64,000 bases of DNA from JAHEEM01 sp036396795. Lineage in GTDB: Bacteria; Pseudomonadota; Gammaproteobacteria; Steroidobacterales; Rariloculaceae. Position 1 is the stretch's first letter. Each line of letters begins with the position of its first letter. Positions 17,694 to 26,022 of this stretch are shown one piece after another. The notes beneath the pieces were generated by a model. It made no database searches. It worked only from the letters and a program-made list of their open reading frames with translations, and had not been told where the DNA came from. The DNA lies in assembly GCA_036396795.1 (NCBI GenBank), contig DASWKF010000128.1, positions 29,723 through 93,722 of the forward strand, read 5' to 3'. Position numbers and translations under genes: made by a program.

Positions 17694-17715
17694 CTATACA
17701 GAACGTTCTGTATAG
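17694..17715. promoter_or_regulatory. Perfect 22-bp palindromic operator for the TetR repressor
   Basis: The half-site CTATACAGAAC is followed immediately by its exact reverse complement, with no spacer. It sits 12-33 bases before the TetR start and overlaps a candidate minus-strand promoter (TTGTTT, 17 bases, TATAGT), so binding would block transcription of the whole efflux operon. Confidence 0.8.
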
Positions 17716-17755
17716 AAACAACCCTACTATTCGCGCTGATCGTACCGAGCCTTAA

Positions 17756-17777
17756 CGTTTGTTAACCGTTTGCTAAC
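17756..17777. repeat. 11-bp tandem direct repeat upstream of TonB receptor gene
   Basis: CGTTTGTTAAC is followed directly by CGTTTGCTAAC (one mismatch). It lies about 100 bases upstream of the receptor start and 40 bases from the TetR operator. An 11-bp period places both copies on one DNA face, as for OmpR/PhoB-type response regulators; the regulator is unknown. Confidence 0.4.
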
Positions 17778-17879
17778 CCCAAATAACCTGCTGCCCGGCG
17801 ATCCGGCAGCCTATGCTGCGCCGGGTGTCGCAAGGCGAGGTTGTCGCCTGCGCGGCGGATGAGACTAAGGAGGCGAGTC

Positions 17880-19937
17880 TTGAGAAGAACGGCGGATGCG
17901 CGTTTCCCGGGAGGAGCCCGGCTCTTCGCACTATCGTTGCTGGCATCCGGCGCGGCCACGCCCGGTTTCGCCCAGCAAGACCCGGGAACGCCGGCCGCCG
18001 CACAGCCGATGGAAGAGATCGTGGTTTTCGGCCGCGGCACGGCCTTGCTCGGCACCGCCGACGCCGCCAGCGAGGGCTCGGTCGGCGGCGCCGACCTGCT
18101 GGTGCGTCCGATGCTCAAGGTCGCCGAGCTGCTGGAGGCCGTGCCCGGGCTCGTCGCGGTGCAGCACTCGGGCAGCGGCAAGGCCAACCAGTATTTCCTG
18201 CGCGGCTTCAATCTCGATCACGGCACCGACTTCACCACTTACGTCGACGGCGTGCCTTGGAATTTCCGCTCCCACGGCCACGGCCAGGGCTACCTCGACG
18301 TCAACGGACTGCTCCCGGAGATCGTCGAGCGCATCGACTATCGCAAGGGTCCGTACCGCGCCGACGTCGGCGACTTCAGCATGGTCGCGGCCTCCTTCAT
18401 CAGAACCATCGACCGCCTGGAAGCACCCTTCGTCGCGCTCGAGTCCGGCGAGTACGGCTGGGGCAGGCTCGCGGCCGGCGGCAGCGCCGAGGTGGGCGCC
18501 GGAACTTTGACGGCGCTCGGCGAGTACAAGCGTTACGACGGACCCTGGGAGCACGACGAGGGTCTGGAGCACGTCGCCGTGTGGGGCAAGTACCTCGTGC
18601 CGACGAGCTTCGGCGAGCTTGCGGTGACGCTGTCCGGCTACGAAGGCGACTGGCACCCGACCGAGCAGATTCCCGAGCGCGCGATCGGCACGGCCGTGTG
18701 CGCGGACGAATTCTGCGCGCTCGATCGCACCGCCGGCGGCAACACGAGTCGCTGGATCGCGGGCGCACAGCTCACCGGCCAGGACTGGGACGCATCGGGC
18801 TATTTCCAGTACTACGACTGGATCATGCAGTCCAACCCGACCTACGACTTTCAGATCAGCCAATTCGATCGACGCTGGACGCTCGGCGGCCGTTACGTCA
18901 AGAGTCTCATCGAGAGCGACGCGATCGAAGTCGACGTCGGCGGCGAGTTCCGCTTCGACGATATCGGCCCCGTCGGATTGGATCAGTATGACGAAGGCAG
19001 CTTCGTCGCCAACGTCAGCGACAACGAGATCAAGGAGACTTCGCTCAGCACGTTTGTCGAGGCGACATGGTTCGCGACCGATGATCTGCGCTTTCTAGGC
19101 GGGTTGCGCGCCGACTATTTCGACTTCGACGTCACGGCGAACACACCCGGAAGCTTCGCCGGCGACGAGACCGACAGCCAGGTTTCGCCGAAGGTCGGAC
19201 TCGCCTACGCCGCCGGCGATGCCGTGGAGCTCTACGCCAACTGGGGACGAGGCTTTCATTCCAACGACGCCCGCGGCATCGTGAACCCCACGGTTCCCGT
19301 GCCGGGCCTCTCGCCGGGCACGGGCCATGAGCTCGGCGCGCGCTTCGAGCTCGGCGATTTCAAGTTCACGACGGCGTATTGGTGGCTGGACCAGGACAGT
19401 GAGCTGATTTTCGTCGGCGACTCGAACTCCGTCGAGCCGAAAGGCGGTTCCGAGCGCGACGGCTACGAGCTGACGATGTTCTGGCAGCCGCTCGATTGGC
19501 TGGGCGTCGACGCCGTCTATACGGGCAGCACCGCGCGCTACGTCGACACCCCCGACGGCAGGCACGTCGAGGGCGCCGTGGAGCACGCGGGCCAGCTCGG
19601 ATTCTCGGCGGTGACGGACCGCTGGGAAGCGAGCATGCGCCTGCGCTATCTGGGTCCGTATGCAATGACGCCCGACAACTCGCAACGCGCGGGCTCGCAG
19701 ACGACCGTCAGCCTTCGCGGCGCGTACAACCTCGGCACCATGACGCTCTATGCCGAGCTCATCAACGTCCTCGATGACGACGGCAAGGACATCGTGTACT
19801 TCTACGAGGCCCACGTCGAAGGCCTCGATCCGCCCGGGCTGACTTCGGAGGATATCGACTGCACGGCCGTCAACTGTCGCATGAGCCGCGCGACGGAGCC
19901 CCGGACCTTGCGGTTTGGCATCAAGTATAGATTCTAA
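17880..19937 (+). CDS. TonB-dependent outer membrane receptor
   Basis: A 685-residue receptor. TTG 17880 is chosen as start because AAGGAGG lies 6 bases upstream; it gives a signal peptide ending ATPGFAQ. A TonB-box-like stretch MEEIVVFG precedes the plug (LLVRPMLKVAELLEAVPGLVAVQHSGSGKANQYFLRGFNLDHG is spread over residues 60-110). The barrel finishes with TLRFGIKYRF, an ideal terminal aromatic strand. The histidine- and glycine-rich plug loop RSHGHGQGYLDVNG could contact metal or sugar ligand but that is a guess. It stands alone between the TetR operator region and a convergent aldose dehydrogenase gene; substrate unknown. Confidence 0.9.
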   Translation: MRRTADARFPGGARLFALSLLASGAATPGFAQQDPGTPAAAQPMEEIVVFGRGTALLGTADAASEGSVGGADLLVRPMLKVAELLEAVPGLVAVQHSGSGKANQYFLRGFNLDHGTDFTTYVDGVPWNFRSHGHGQGYLDVNGLLPEIVERIDYRKGPYRADVGDFSMVAASFIRTIDRLEAPFVALESGEYGWGRLAAGGSAEVGAGTLTALGEYKRYDGPWEHDEGLEHVAVWGKYLVPTSFGELAVTLSGYEGDWHPTEQIPERAIGTAVCADEFCALDRTAGGNTSRWIAGAQLTGQDWDASGYFQYYDWIMQSNPTYDFQISQFDRRWTLGGRYVKSLIESDAIEVDVGGEFRFDDIGPVGLDQYDEGSFVANVSDNEIKETSLSTFVEATWFATDDLRFLGGLRADYFDFDVTANTPGSFAGDETDSQVSPKVGLAYAAGDAVELYANWGRGFHSNDARGIVNPTVPVPGLSPGTGHELGARFELGDFKFTTAYWWLDQDSELIFVGDSNSVEPKGGSERDGYELTMFWQPLDWLGVDAVYTGSTARYVDTPDGRHVEGAVEHAGQLGFSAVTDRWEASMRLRYLGPYAMTPDNSQRAGSQTTVSLRGAYNLGTMTLYAELINVLDDDGKDIVYFYEAHVEGLDPPGLTSEDIDCTAVNCRMSRATEPRTLRFGIKYRF

Positions 19938-19974
19938 TATATTGATTATACTTATATAACATCGGGCGACTGAG

Positions 19975-20002
19975 GCTCATTCGGGTGCGCTCATTCGGGT
20001 GC
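19975..20002. repeat. 14-bp tandem duplication across the sugar dehydrogenase stop codon
   Basis: The 14-mer GCTCATTCGGGTGC occurs twice in a row and includes the stop codon of the minus-strand gene ending at 19991. It looks like a recent slippage duplication; the protein end is unaffected because the first stop remains. Confidence 0.6.
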
Positions 20003-21115
20003 GCTCAGCCGCAGCAGCCGGCCTCCGGAGCCGTCCTCCTCGTCCTCCAGCAGCCAGATCGCCCCATCAGGGCCCTGCTCGACCTCGCGAATTCGCTCGC
20101 CCATCGCAAAGCGCTGCGCTTCGCGCGCCGACTCGACGTCGATCTCGATGCGCACCAGCGACTCCGACGACAAGCCGCCGATGAAGGCATCACCACGCCA
20201 GTCCGGAAACTCCCCGCCGCTGTAGAACATCAAGCTCGACGGCGAGATCACGGGGTTCCAGCTCACGGCCGGTGCAACCAGATCCGGCCGCGTGTCGTGA
20301 TCGGGAATATCGCGGCCGTCGTAGTGATCCCCGTTGGAAACGACCGGATAGCCGTAGTTCGCGCCACGGCGAACGAGATTGAGCTCATCACCGCCGCGCG
20401 GGCCCATCTCGACGTTCCACAGCCGCCCCTGCGCGTCGAACGCCAGACCCAGCGGATTGCGATGACCGAGAGACCAGATCTGAGCGGTGATCTCGCCTTG
20501 ATCGCCGAAAGGATTGCCCGCGGGCACGGAACCGTCGTCGTTGAGCCGCAGGATCTTGCCGAGGTTCGCTTGCATGTCCTGAGCAGGGTCGAACTTCTGG
20601 CGCTCCCCCGAGCTGATCCATAGGTACCCGTCCGCGTCGAAGGCGATGCGATGCCCGAAGTGCCCGCGTCCCGTGACCTTCGGCACCTGCCGCCAAACCA
20701 CCTCGAGATTCTCCAAGGCCGCTCGTTCCCCGTCGAGCACGAGCCGGGCCCGGGCGACGGCCGCGCCGCTCGTGTTGCCGACACCGCTCTCGGCGTAGCT
20801 CAAGTACACCAGGCCGTTGCCGGGAAAATCGGGGTGCAGGACGACGTCGCCGAGACCGCCCTGGCCGCCGTAGCTGACCTCCGGCACGCCCGCGACGTCG
20901 ACGGCATCGCCGCCGACCTCGTAGACCTTCAACGCGCCGCGCCGCTCCGTGATCAGCAACCGGCCGTCCGGCAGAAACGTCATCGCCCAGGGCTCGTTGA
21001 GCTGCGCAACCTCGGTGACGGTGAATGCCGAGCTCTGCGCCAGCGAGGGAACGTCCGAGCCGCAGGCGACCAAAGCAACGGTAACGCAAGCCAGCAATCG
21101 GGGTGATCTCGACAT
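19991..21115 (-). CDS. PQQ-dependent aldose sugar dehydrogenase (YliI/Asd family)
   Basis: A 374-residue exported six-bladed propeller quinoprotein of the soluble glucose/sorbosone dehydrogenase family, which oxidises aldose sugars in the periplasm with PQQ. ATG 21115 is preferred because AAGGAG lies upstream; the signal peptide ends PSLAQ. Motifs are LNEPWAMTFLPDGRLLITER, GGQGGLGDVVLHPDF, the catalytic-His strand GHFGHRIAFDADGYLWISSGER and SLGHRNPLGLAFD, and GGDELNLVRRGANYGYPVVS. It may instead be an SGNH-like lactonase but these motifs argue against that. It lies 171 bases after the NHL gene and converges with the TonB receptor. Confidence 0.88.
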   Translation of the reverse strand: MSRSPRLLACVTVALVACGSDVPSLAQSSAFTVTEVAQLNEPWAMTFLPDGRLLITERRGALKVYEVGGDAVDVAGVPEVSYGGQGGLGDVVLHPDFPGNGLVYLSYAESGVGNTSGAAVARARLVLDGERAALENLEVVWRQVPKVTGRGHFGHRIAFDADGYLWISSGERQKFDPAQDMQANLGKILRLNDDGSVPAGNPFGDQGEITAQIWSLGHRNPLGLAFDAQGRLWNVEMGPRGGDELNLVRRGANYGYPVVSNGDHYDGRDIPDHDTRPDLVAPAVSWNPVISPSSLMFYSGGEFPDWRGDAFIGGLSSESLVRIEIDVESAREAQRFAMGERIREVEQGPDGAIWLLEDEEDGSGGRLLRLSAPE

Positions 21116-21286
21116 GATCGGTTCTCCTTCAGAGAGATTTCCAGACGAAGCCCTCGCCGCGACGATAAAAAACGCCGAGCGCCCGGCCGACGAGCTCACT
21201 CTCGGGAATCAGGCCGAAGTACCGGCCGTCCAGTCCGAGCGGGAGATGCTACGAAATCTCATGCGGGTTACCTCGAGGCGCGGGGT

Positions 21287-22348
21287 TTAGGGCCTCACGC
21301 GAACGTACTTCTGGAGATTGCGCGGGCGCGGCTCGCCCGCATAGAGATTGCCGTCGCGATCGGCGGCGACGAACTCGGCGCCGTTGCCCGCCGGGGAGCG
21401 CGGATCGCCCCAAGGGTAGAGTATGAACGCATCCACCCAGCCGGTCCGGGCGTCTCCGATGCGGATGCCCATCTCCCACCCGGGGTTCTGCTCGTCGTCG
21501 GACTCGGAATCGGCGACGTAGATGCGGTCCTCGTCGTCGAAGAAAACGCCGCTCGGGCGCCCAAATTGCGTCCAGATCGCGACGAAGTTGCCGTCCTGAT
21601 CGAAAATCTGTATCCGATTGTTCCATCGGTCGGCGATGAACAAGCGACCGCGCGAATCGATCGCGATCGCATGCAGCTCGCGAAACTCGCCCGGCGCATA
21701 GCCCGTGCGCCCCCACGACTTGATGAACGTGCCGTCGCCAGAGAACTTGACCACGCGATTGTTGCTGGCGTTGCCATGGCCGTCGGTGACGAAAATGTCT
21801 CCGTTGTCGGCCACGACCACGTCGCTCGGCGCGTTGAAGCTCGCCGGCCCGTCTCCGGCAACGCCGGGCGTGCCCAAGGTCATGAGGATCTCGCCTTCGG
21901 AGCTGAACTTGACGACCTGGTGGCCTCGCCTGCCTTGCGGCGTTCGCTCGGCGCTGACGGCATCGGTAACCCAGACGTTGCCTTCTGGATCGACATCGAT
22001 CCCGTGAGGCCAGATGAACATGCCGCCGCCGAAGCTCGCGACCAGATCACCGTCGAGGTCGAATTTGAGAACCGGATCGAGATCGGAGTCCAGGCACTCG
22101 TTGCCGAAACGCTCGGGCGCGGACGCGTCGCAGCGAACCACCGCCCAGACGTGCTCCCGGTCCGGATCGATCGTGACGTCGCCCACCGCGCCCATCGGCC
22201 GGCCATCCGGCAGCTTTGCCCATCCGTCTACGGCGCGGTAGGGATTGGGCAGCGCTTGCGACCAGGCCTCGGCGCCTGCGCTCAGGATGGCACCGGCCAC
22301 GACCGCAGCCGCGAGTCTCGTTGCGCGATTACTTGGATTCGGTTGCAT
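21287..22348 (-). CDS. Secreted NHL-repeat beta-propeller protein (peptidyl-alpha-hydroxyglycine lyase-like)
   Basis: A 353-residue exported protein. ATG 22348 follows GAGGGGGAG and starts a signal peptide ending EAWSQ. The body is an NHL propeller with repeated units such as FIWPHGIDVDPEGNVWVTDAV, FNAPSDVVVADNGDIFVTDGHGN and LHAIAIDSRGRLFIADRWNNRIQIFD. Such proteins resemble the lyase half of peptidylglycine amidating enzymes, though bacterial members rarely have a tested role. The gene overlaps the end of the FMN reductase gene by 20 bases and so belongs to the operon headed by the SoxR-box promoter. Confidence 0.8.
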   Translation of the reverse strand: MQPNPSNRATRLAAAVVAGAILSAGAEAWSQALPNPYRAVDGWAKLPDGRPMGAVGDVTIDPDREHVWAVVRCDASAPERFGNECLDSDLDPVLKFDLDGDLVASFGGGMFIWPHGIDVDPEGNVWVTDAVSAERTPQGRRGHQVVKFSSEGEILMTLGTPGVAGDGPASFNAPSDVVVADNGDIFVTDGHGNASNNRVVKFSGDGTFIKSWGRTGYAPGEFRELHAIAIDSRGRLFIADRWNNRIQIFDQDGNFVAIWTQFGRPSGVFFDDEDRIYVADSESDDEQNPGWEMGIRIGDARTGWVDAFILYPWGDPRSPAGNGAEFVAADRDGNLYAGEPRPRNLQKYVRVRP

Positions 22349-22913
22349 GGATACTCCCCCTCGTTTCACGCACGAAGCCGACGAACCCCCGCACGAACTT
22401 CTCCAGCCGCTCCTGGGCGGCAGCGTCGTTGAGCCTGCCGTCTTCATCGAAGACACGTGACGCCGCGGGCAACGCGAAGCGACCGCCCGTCCACAGGCGC
22501 GCGCCCAGCGTGCGCAGCACCGGCAGCCAGGCATTCTGCGCCAGAGTCGTTCCGAACGCCCCGGGAGACGTTCCCATGATCGCGACCGGCAAGTCGCCGA
22601 ACACGCGCGGGATGTCTGCAGCCGGCCGCGACAACCAATCGATCGCGTTCTTGAGCACGCCGGGGATGGAGTTGTTGTACTCCGGCGTGCAGAGCAAGAA
22701 ACCGTCGGCACCGGCGAGCGCATCTTTGAGCGCCGCGACCGGCACGGGAATACCGTGCGCTTTCTCGTCGTCGAAGTTGTAGAGCGGAAACGCCGCGATG
22801 GACTCGATCTTGAGGTCTACGCCGTCCGGCAACGCCGATCGCGCAGCCCGCAGCAAGCTCGAATTGAAAGAGTCGCGGCGCAGGCTGCCCGACAAGCCGA
22901 TCAGCGAGGTCAT
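22329..22913 (-). CDS. NAD(P)H-dependent FMN reductase / quinone reductase
   Basis: A 194-residue flavodoxin-fold protein of the NADPH-dependent FMN reductase family (ChrR/SsuE-like). The phosphate loop LIGLSGSLRRDSFNSSLL at residues 4-21 binds FMN phosphate, and LLCTPEYNNSIPGVLKNAIDWLSR at 73-96 is the family signature next to the isoalloxazine ring. It would reduce free flavin or quinones. It follows the VOC gene by 44 bases and overlaps the NHL gene. Position behind a SoxR-controlled promoter fits a role in coping with redox-cycling compounds. Confidence 0.9.
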   Translation of the reverse strand: MTSLIGLSGSLRRDSFNSSLLRAARSALPDGVDLKIESIAAFPLYNFDDEKAHGIPVPVAALKDALAGADGFLLCTPEYNNSIPGVLKNAIDWLSRPAADIPRVFGDLPVAIMGTSPGAFGTTLAQNAWLPVLRTLGARLWTGGRFALPAASRVFDEDGRLNDAAAQERLEKFVRGFVGFVRETRGSIHATESK

Positions 22914-22957
22914 CCGGTTTTCCCGAATTTGCTTGCGCGTAGTCTAGCAACAACCGC

Positions 22958-23392
22958 TCAGCTCGGCAGCGAATAATCGTTGCGCTCCCGCGGATTCTCC
23001 GACGTGTACTCGACGAACTCCCAGTCGTTGCCTTCGGGATCGACGAAATAGACCCGCCTGCGGTGCGGATGCTCGTTGGGGACCGAGGAGTCTCGATACC
23101 CCGCGTCCCATAATCTGGCCCGCAAGGCCTCGACATTCTCGACCTCATAGCCCAAGTGGTTCACACCGGGTTGGCCGCCGTAGGGCGTGCGGGAGGGCTC
23201 GACCTCGGCAGTCGCCTGATAGAGCGCGATATAAGTCTCCTCGGTGCCGACGTGCACCCAGCGTTCGTCCTCGGCGTCTCTGGCGTCGTGACGCAGCTCG
23301 AACTCGGGGAAAGCCGTCAACAGGAACTTCACCATTGTATCGACGTTACGGACCGACAAGTTCGCGTGCTCGAGTCTCGGTTTCATCTTCAT
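22958..23392 (-). CDS. VOC-family (glyoxalase-like) protein in the SoxR operon
   Basis: A 144-residue single VOC domain. Motif one is LEHANLSVRNVDTMVKFLLTAFPEF with His9; the second half has VNHLGYEVENVEALRARLWDAG with His78, and VYFVDPEGNDWEFVEY supplies the Glu ligand. AAGGTGAG precedes the start. It is the first gene transcribed from the SoxR-box promoter and is followed by an FMN reductase and an NHL protein. Members act as glyoxalases, dioxygenases or drug-binding resistance proteins; SoxR control favours detoxification. Confidence 0.85.
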   Translation of the reverse strand: MKMKPRLEHANLSVRNVDTMVKFLLTAFPEFELRHDARDAEDERWVHVGTEETYIALYQATAEVEPSRTPYGGQPGVNHLGYEVENVEALRARLWDAGYRDSSVPNEHPHRRRVYFVDPEGNDWEFVEYTSENPRERNDYSLPS

Positions 23393-23427
23393 GTGTGCTC
23401 ACCTTGCTCCGGAAACGGGACGCGCGC

Positions 23428-23458
23428 ATGCTATTACCTCAATATTACTTGAGGTCAA
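23428..23458 (-). promoter_or_regulatory. SoxR-type promoter with 18-bp SoxR box
   Basis: The box CCTCAATATTACTTGAGG (23437-23454) matches the E. coli soxS operator in both CCTCAA/TTGAGG arms. On the minus strand it is embedded in TTGACC (23458-23453), a 19-base spacer and TAGCAT (23433-23428). The overlong 19-base spacer is characteristic of MerR/SoxR-activated promoters. It reads toward the VOC-FMN reductase-NHL operon and lies 15 bases from soxR. Confidence 0.9.
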
Positions 23459-23468
23459 GAGGCCCGCG

Positions 23469-23930
23469 ATGCCCAGAGCCAGGTCACAGATGATGCAGCG
23501 GCAGCTTTCCGTCGGTGAAGTCGCCGCCCGAAGCGGCGTCGCGGTATCGACGCTGCATTTCTACGAATCGCAAGGCTTGATCAAAGCCTGGCGGAACGCC
23601 GGCAACCACCGCCGCTATCCGCGAGAGGTGCTCCGACGCGTCGCGGTGATCAAAGTCGCGCAGCGGGCGGGCGTGCCGCTCAAGGGGATCGCAGCCGCCC
23701 TCGCCGCTTTGCCGGACAACCGCGCACCGACGATGAGGGATTGGGCGAAGCTCTCGGCACAGTGGCGCGAGGACCTCGACGATCGCATTGCGCGATTGAC
23801 GCGCTTACGCGACCAGCTATCCAGCTGCATCGGCTGCGGCTGCTTGTCCGTCACGGATTGCCCGTTGCGCAATCCCGCCGATGCGCTCTCCGCGGAGGGA
23901 CCCGGCCCGCGGCTGCTCGATCCGAGGTGA
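23469..23930 (+). CDS. soxR: Redox-sensitive transcriptional activator SoxR
   Basis: A 153-residue MerR-family regulator. The N-terminal winged HTH reads LSVGEVAARSGVAVSTLHFYESQGLI, followed by NHRRYPREVLRRVAVIKVAQRAG. The C-terminal cluster motif CIGCGCLSVTDCPL has the CX2CXCX5C spacing that binds the [2Fe-2S] centre. Oxidation of the cluster activates target promoters. ATG 23469 is preferred over upstream in-frame codons because the SoxR box ends 15 bases before it and AGAGG precedes it. SoxS is absent, as in most non-enteric bacteria, so SoxR probably acts directly on its neighbours. Confidence 0.93.
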   Translation: MPRARSQMMQRQLSVGEVAARSGVAVSTLHFYESQGLIKAWRNAGNHRRYPREVLRRVAVIKVAQRAGVPLKGIAAALAALPDNRAPTMRDWAKLSAQWREDLDDRIARLTRLRDQLSSCIGCGCLSVTDCPLRNPADALSAEGPGPRLLDPR

Positions 23931-23992
23931 GCGCGGCGCTTGCCCCCTCACTTTCATTCAAGGCTCGCCGCGGGTCGTGCCAATACGATCCG

Positions 23993-24517
23993 TCATTCGA
24001 TCGGCAGCCTGGGCTGATTCGGGACCGGGAGCTGCTGGCTTGGACGCTGCCAGTCTCGCGCGCCGTCTCCAATCAGCATGGGCTCGACCGCGACGGCACC
24101 GGTTGGATCGACGCCGACGATATATCCTAGCGAGTCGTCGCAGGTCACGGTCCAGATCGGCTCATCGCCGCCGCTCGTGCTCGAGCCGATGAGCTGGTAG
24201 CACCGGTAGCCCGCCTCGCGTATGGCCATGAGGAGCACGCTTTCGCGGAAGGTTTCCGACATCGCGGCAAGCTCCGCGTGTCTGGTAGCCGCGGCGGTAT
24301 CCGTCTCCCCGACCTTCCGAGCGAGTGCCAGGGAAGCAGCCTCGTGTGCCGTGGTGCTGCGCGAGTCTTGCTGCGCAGGAGCGCGTCCGTCGACAGCATC
24401 GTCGTGGCTATTCGAGGGCGAAGCCGGATCGCGGCCGAGCTGCACCCAGATCCCGGCCGAGACGGCGATCGCCGCGCAGAGCAACAGCCAAGACCATGGT
24501 GCCGACTTCGTCATCAT
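23993..24517 (-). CDS. Hypothetical single-pass membrane protein
   Basis: A protein of about 174 residues if it starts at the double ATG near 24517; a start at 24622 would add 35 poorly conserved-looking residues. A transmembrane helix (SWLLLCAAIAVSAGIWVQL) lies near the N-terminus, then a low-complexity Ala/Ser/Asp stretch and a C-terminal domain with AELAAMSETFRESVLLMAIREAGYRCYQLI and PIWTVTCDDSLGYIVGVD, which carries two cysteines. The second half resembles small domains that sit in the periplasm. Not recognised; no operon partner (soxR ends 60 bases away on the other strand). Confidence 0.55.
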   Translation of the reverse strand: MMTKSAPWSWLLLCAAIAVSAGIWVQLGRDPASPSNSHDDAVDGRAPAQQDSRSTTAHEAASLALARKVGETDTAAATRHAELAAMSETFRESVLLMAIREAGYRCYQLIGSSTSGGDEPIWTVTCDDSLGYIVGVDPTGAVAVEPMLIGDGARDWQRPSQQLPVPNQPRLPIE

Positions 24518-24678
24518 CCGTTCCGCTGGCGCATCGACTTCGGTAATGGTGCCATAAACACGTTCGGTCGTCAGCGGAAAGACCTTGAATCTCAAGGCCT
24601 TGGTTGCCGATTGACCGGTCATGCAACGGGGGACTAGACTCGAAGGGCTAAACCTACCGCCGACGGAGACAACACATC

Positions 24679-25959
24679 ATGAGAAAAAATCCGAGAATCG
24701 GGGCCATGCTCGTTACGCTGGCCGGTGTCGCGATCGCATTCGCGAGCGGCGCCGCCCGAGCTCAAACCGCCCCCAGCTACCTATTTGATCCGACCTGGCC
24801 GAAAGAGCTGCCCAATCTGTGGAAGATGGGCGGCGTCACCGGCCTGGCCGTCGACAGCAATGACAACGTCTGGGTCTACAACCGCCCGAACGACTTGACC
24901 GCCATCGAGCTCCAAGCCGAGCTGTCGCCCCCGGTCTCGCTGTGCTGCGTCCGCCCGCCGTCGATGATTCACATCGACAAGGCCGGCAACGTCATCGGCT
25001 CGTTCGATGCGCCGCAGGGGCACGGCATGGACGTCGACAGCGAAGGTTTCGTCTATCTCGGACAGGACACCGTGCGCAAGTACGACCCGCGCACCGGTGA
25101 GGTCGTCGGCGAGGTAGCGCGAACGCCTGCAAGAGAGGGTGGCGGCAGAGTCGGACTGCCGCCGCCGATGCAGCGCACACCGGGACAGGGAAGCCGCGGC
25201 CCTGTCGTGAATTTCCTGCCTTCGAATGAACCGCCCCCGAGCCCCGAGGAGCAAGCGGCGGAGGCCGCCGAGGTTGCCGCGTTTCGCGCTGAATACCCTC
25301 CGGAAACCCCGATGATCGTCGGCGGCCTGGAGGAAATTCGGATTTTCGAGCCTGACAACGAGATGTACGTCGCCGACAACTATCTCGGCGGTCGCGTGCT
25401 CGTATTCGACCTCGACACCTTGGAGTTCAAACGCGGCTGGGGCGCCTACGGCAAGCCGCTGGCGGAAATCAGCACCGACGACGCCGATCACGCCTACACG
25501 CCCAATGGACCGATGCCGCCGGATTTCGCGGGCCATCTGACGCTCAACGTCTCGCGGGACGGGCTCGTCTACGCCGCCGACCGGAACGCAAACCGCATCC
25601 ACGTGACAGACAAGCAAGGTGAATTCATCCAGGAGCTCATCCTCGCGCCGAGCACGGGTGTGGGCGGCTCCACGGGTGGCGTCGCTTTCTCACCGGACCC
25701 CGAGCAGCGCTATCTCTATATCTCGGATCTCACCAACAATACGATCTGGTTCCTCAATCGGGCCGACGGTGAAGTCGTCGGACAGATGGGGCACATGGGT
25801 GAGAACGGCGGGCAGTTCTTCGGCCTGCACATGATCGCCGTCGACTCGCAGGGTGTGATCTACACCGGAGAGGTTTTCGCCGGTGAGCGTGTGCAACGCT
25901 TCGTTCCCGCCGACACGCCGAAGGGACAGTTGCTGCAGCAGCTAGCGAATACTCAGTAA
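24679..25959 (+). CDS. Secreted NHL-repeat propeller protein, second copy
   Basis: A 426-residue exported protein with signal peptide ending AARAQ. The propeller strands are visible as MGGVTGLAVDSNDNVWVYNRP, GHGMDVDSEGFVYLGQDTVRKYD, LTLNVSRDGLVYAADRNANRIHV and LHMIAVDSQGVIYTGEVFAGERVQRF. A Pro/Glu-rich loop (about residues 155-205, ending EEQAAEAAEVAAFRAEYPPE) interrupts the blades. Like the protein at 21287-22348 it belongs to the peptidyl-alpha-hydroxyglycine lyase-like group but differs in the long insert. It is followed by a strong terminator and stands alone; function unknown. Confidence 0.78.
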   Translation: MRKNPRIGAMLVTLAGVAIAFASGAARAQTAPSYLFDPTWPKELPNLWKMGGVTGLAVDSNDNVWVYNRPNDLTAIELQAELSPPVSLCCVRPPSMIHIDKAGNVIGSFDAPQGHGMDVDSEGFVYLGQDTVRKYDPRTGEVVGEVARTPAREGGGRVGLPPPMQRTPGQGSRGPVVNFLPSNEPPPSPEEQAAEAAEVAAFRAEYPPETPMIVGGLEEIRIFEPDNEMYVADNYLGGRVLVFDLDTLEFKRGWGAYGKPLAEISTDDADHAYTPNGPMPPDFAGHLTLNVSRDGLVYAADRNANRIHVTDKQGEFIQELILAPSTGVGGSTGGVAFSPDPEQRYLYISDLTNNTIWFLNRADGEVVGQMGHMGENGGQFFGLHMIAVDSQGVIYTGEVFAGERVQRFVPADTPKGQLLQQLANTQ

Positions 25960-25973
25960 CCGCGCAAGCATTG

Positions 25974-26007
25974 AATGCGGAGGAGCCCAGCGCTCCTCCG
26001 CATTTTA
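25974..26007. terminator. Intrinsic terminator between convergent genes
   Basis: A perfect 13-bp stem (AATGCGGAGGAGC with its complement at 25992-26004) closes a 5-base loop and is followed by TT-A-TT on the plus strand, with an A-tract on the other side. It can serve the plus-strand NHL gene and the minus-strand peroxiredoxin-like gene. Confidence 0.85.
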
Positions 26008-26022
26008 TTCATCTGTCGTTCG

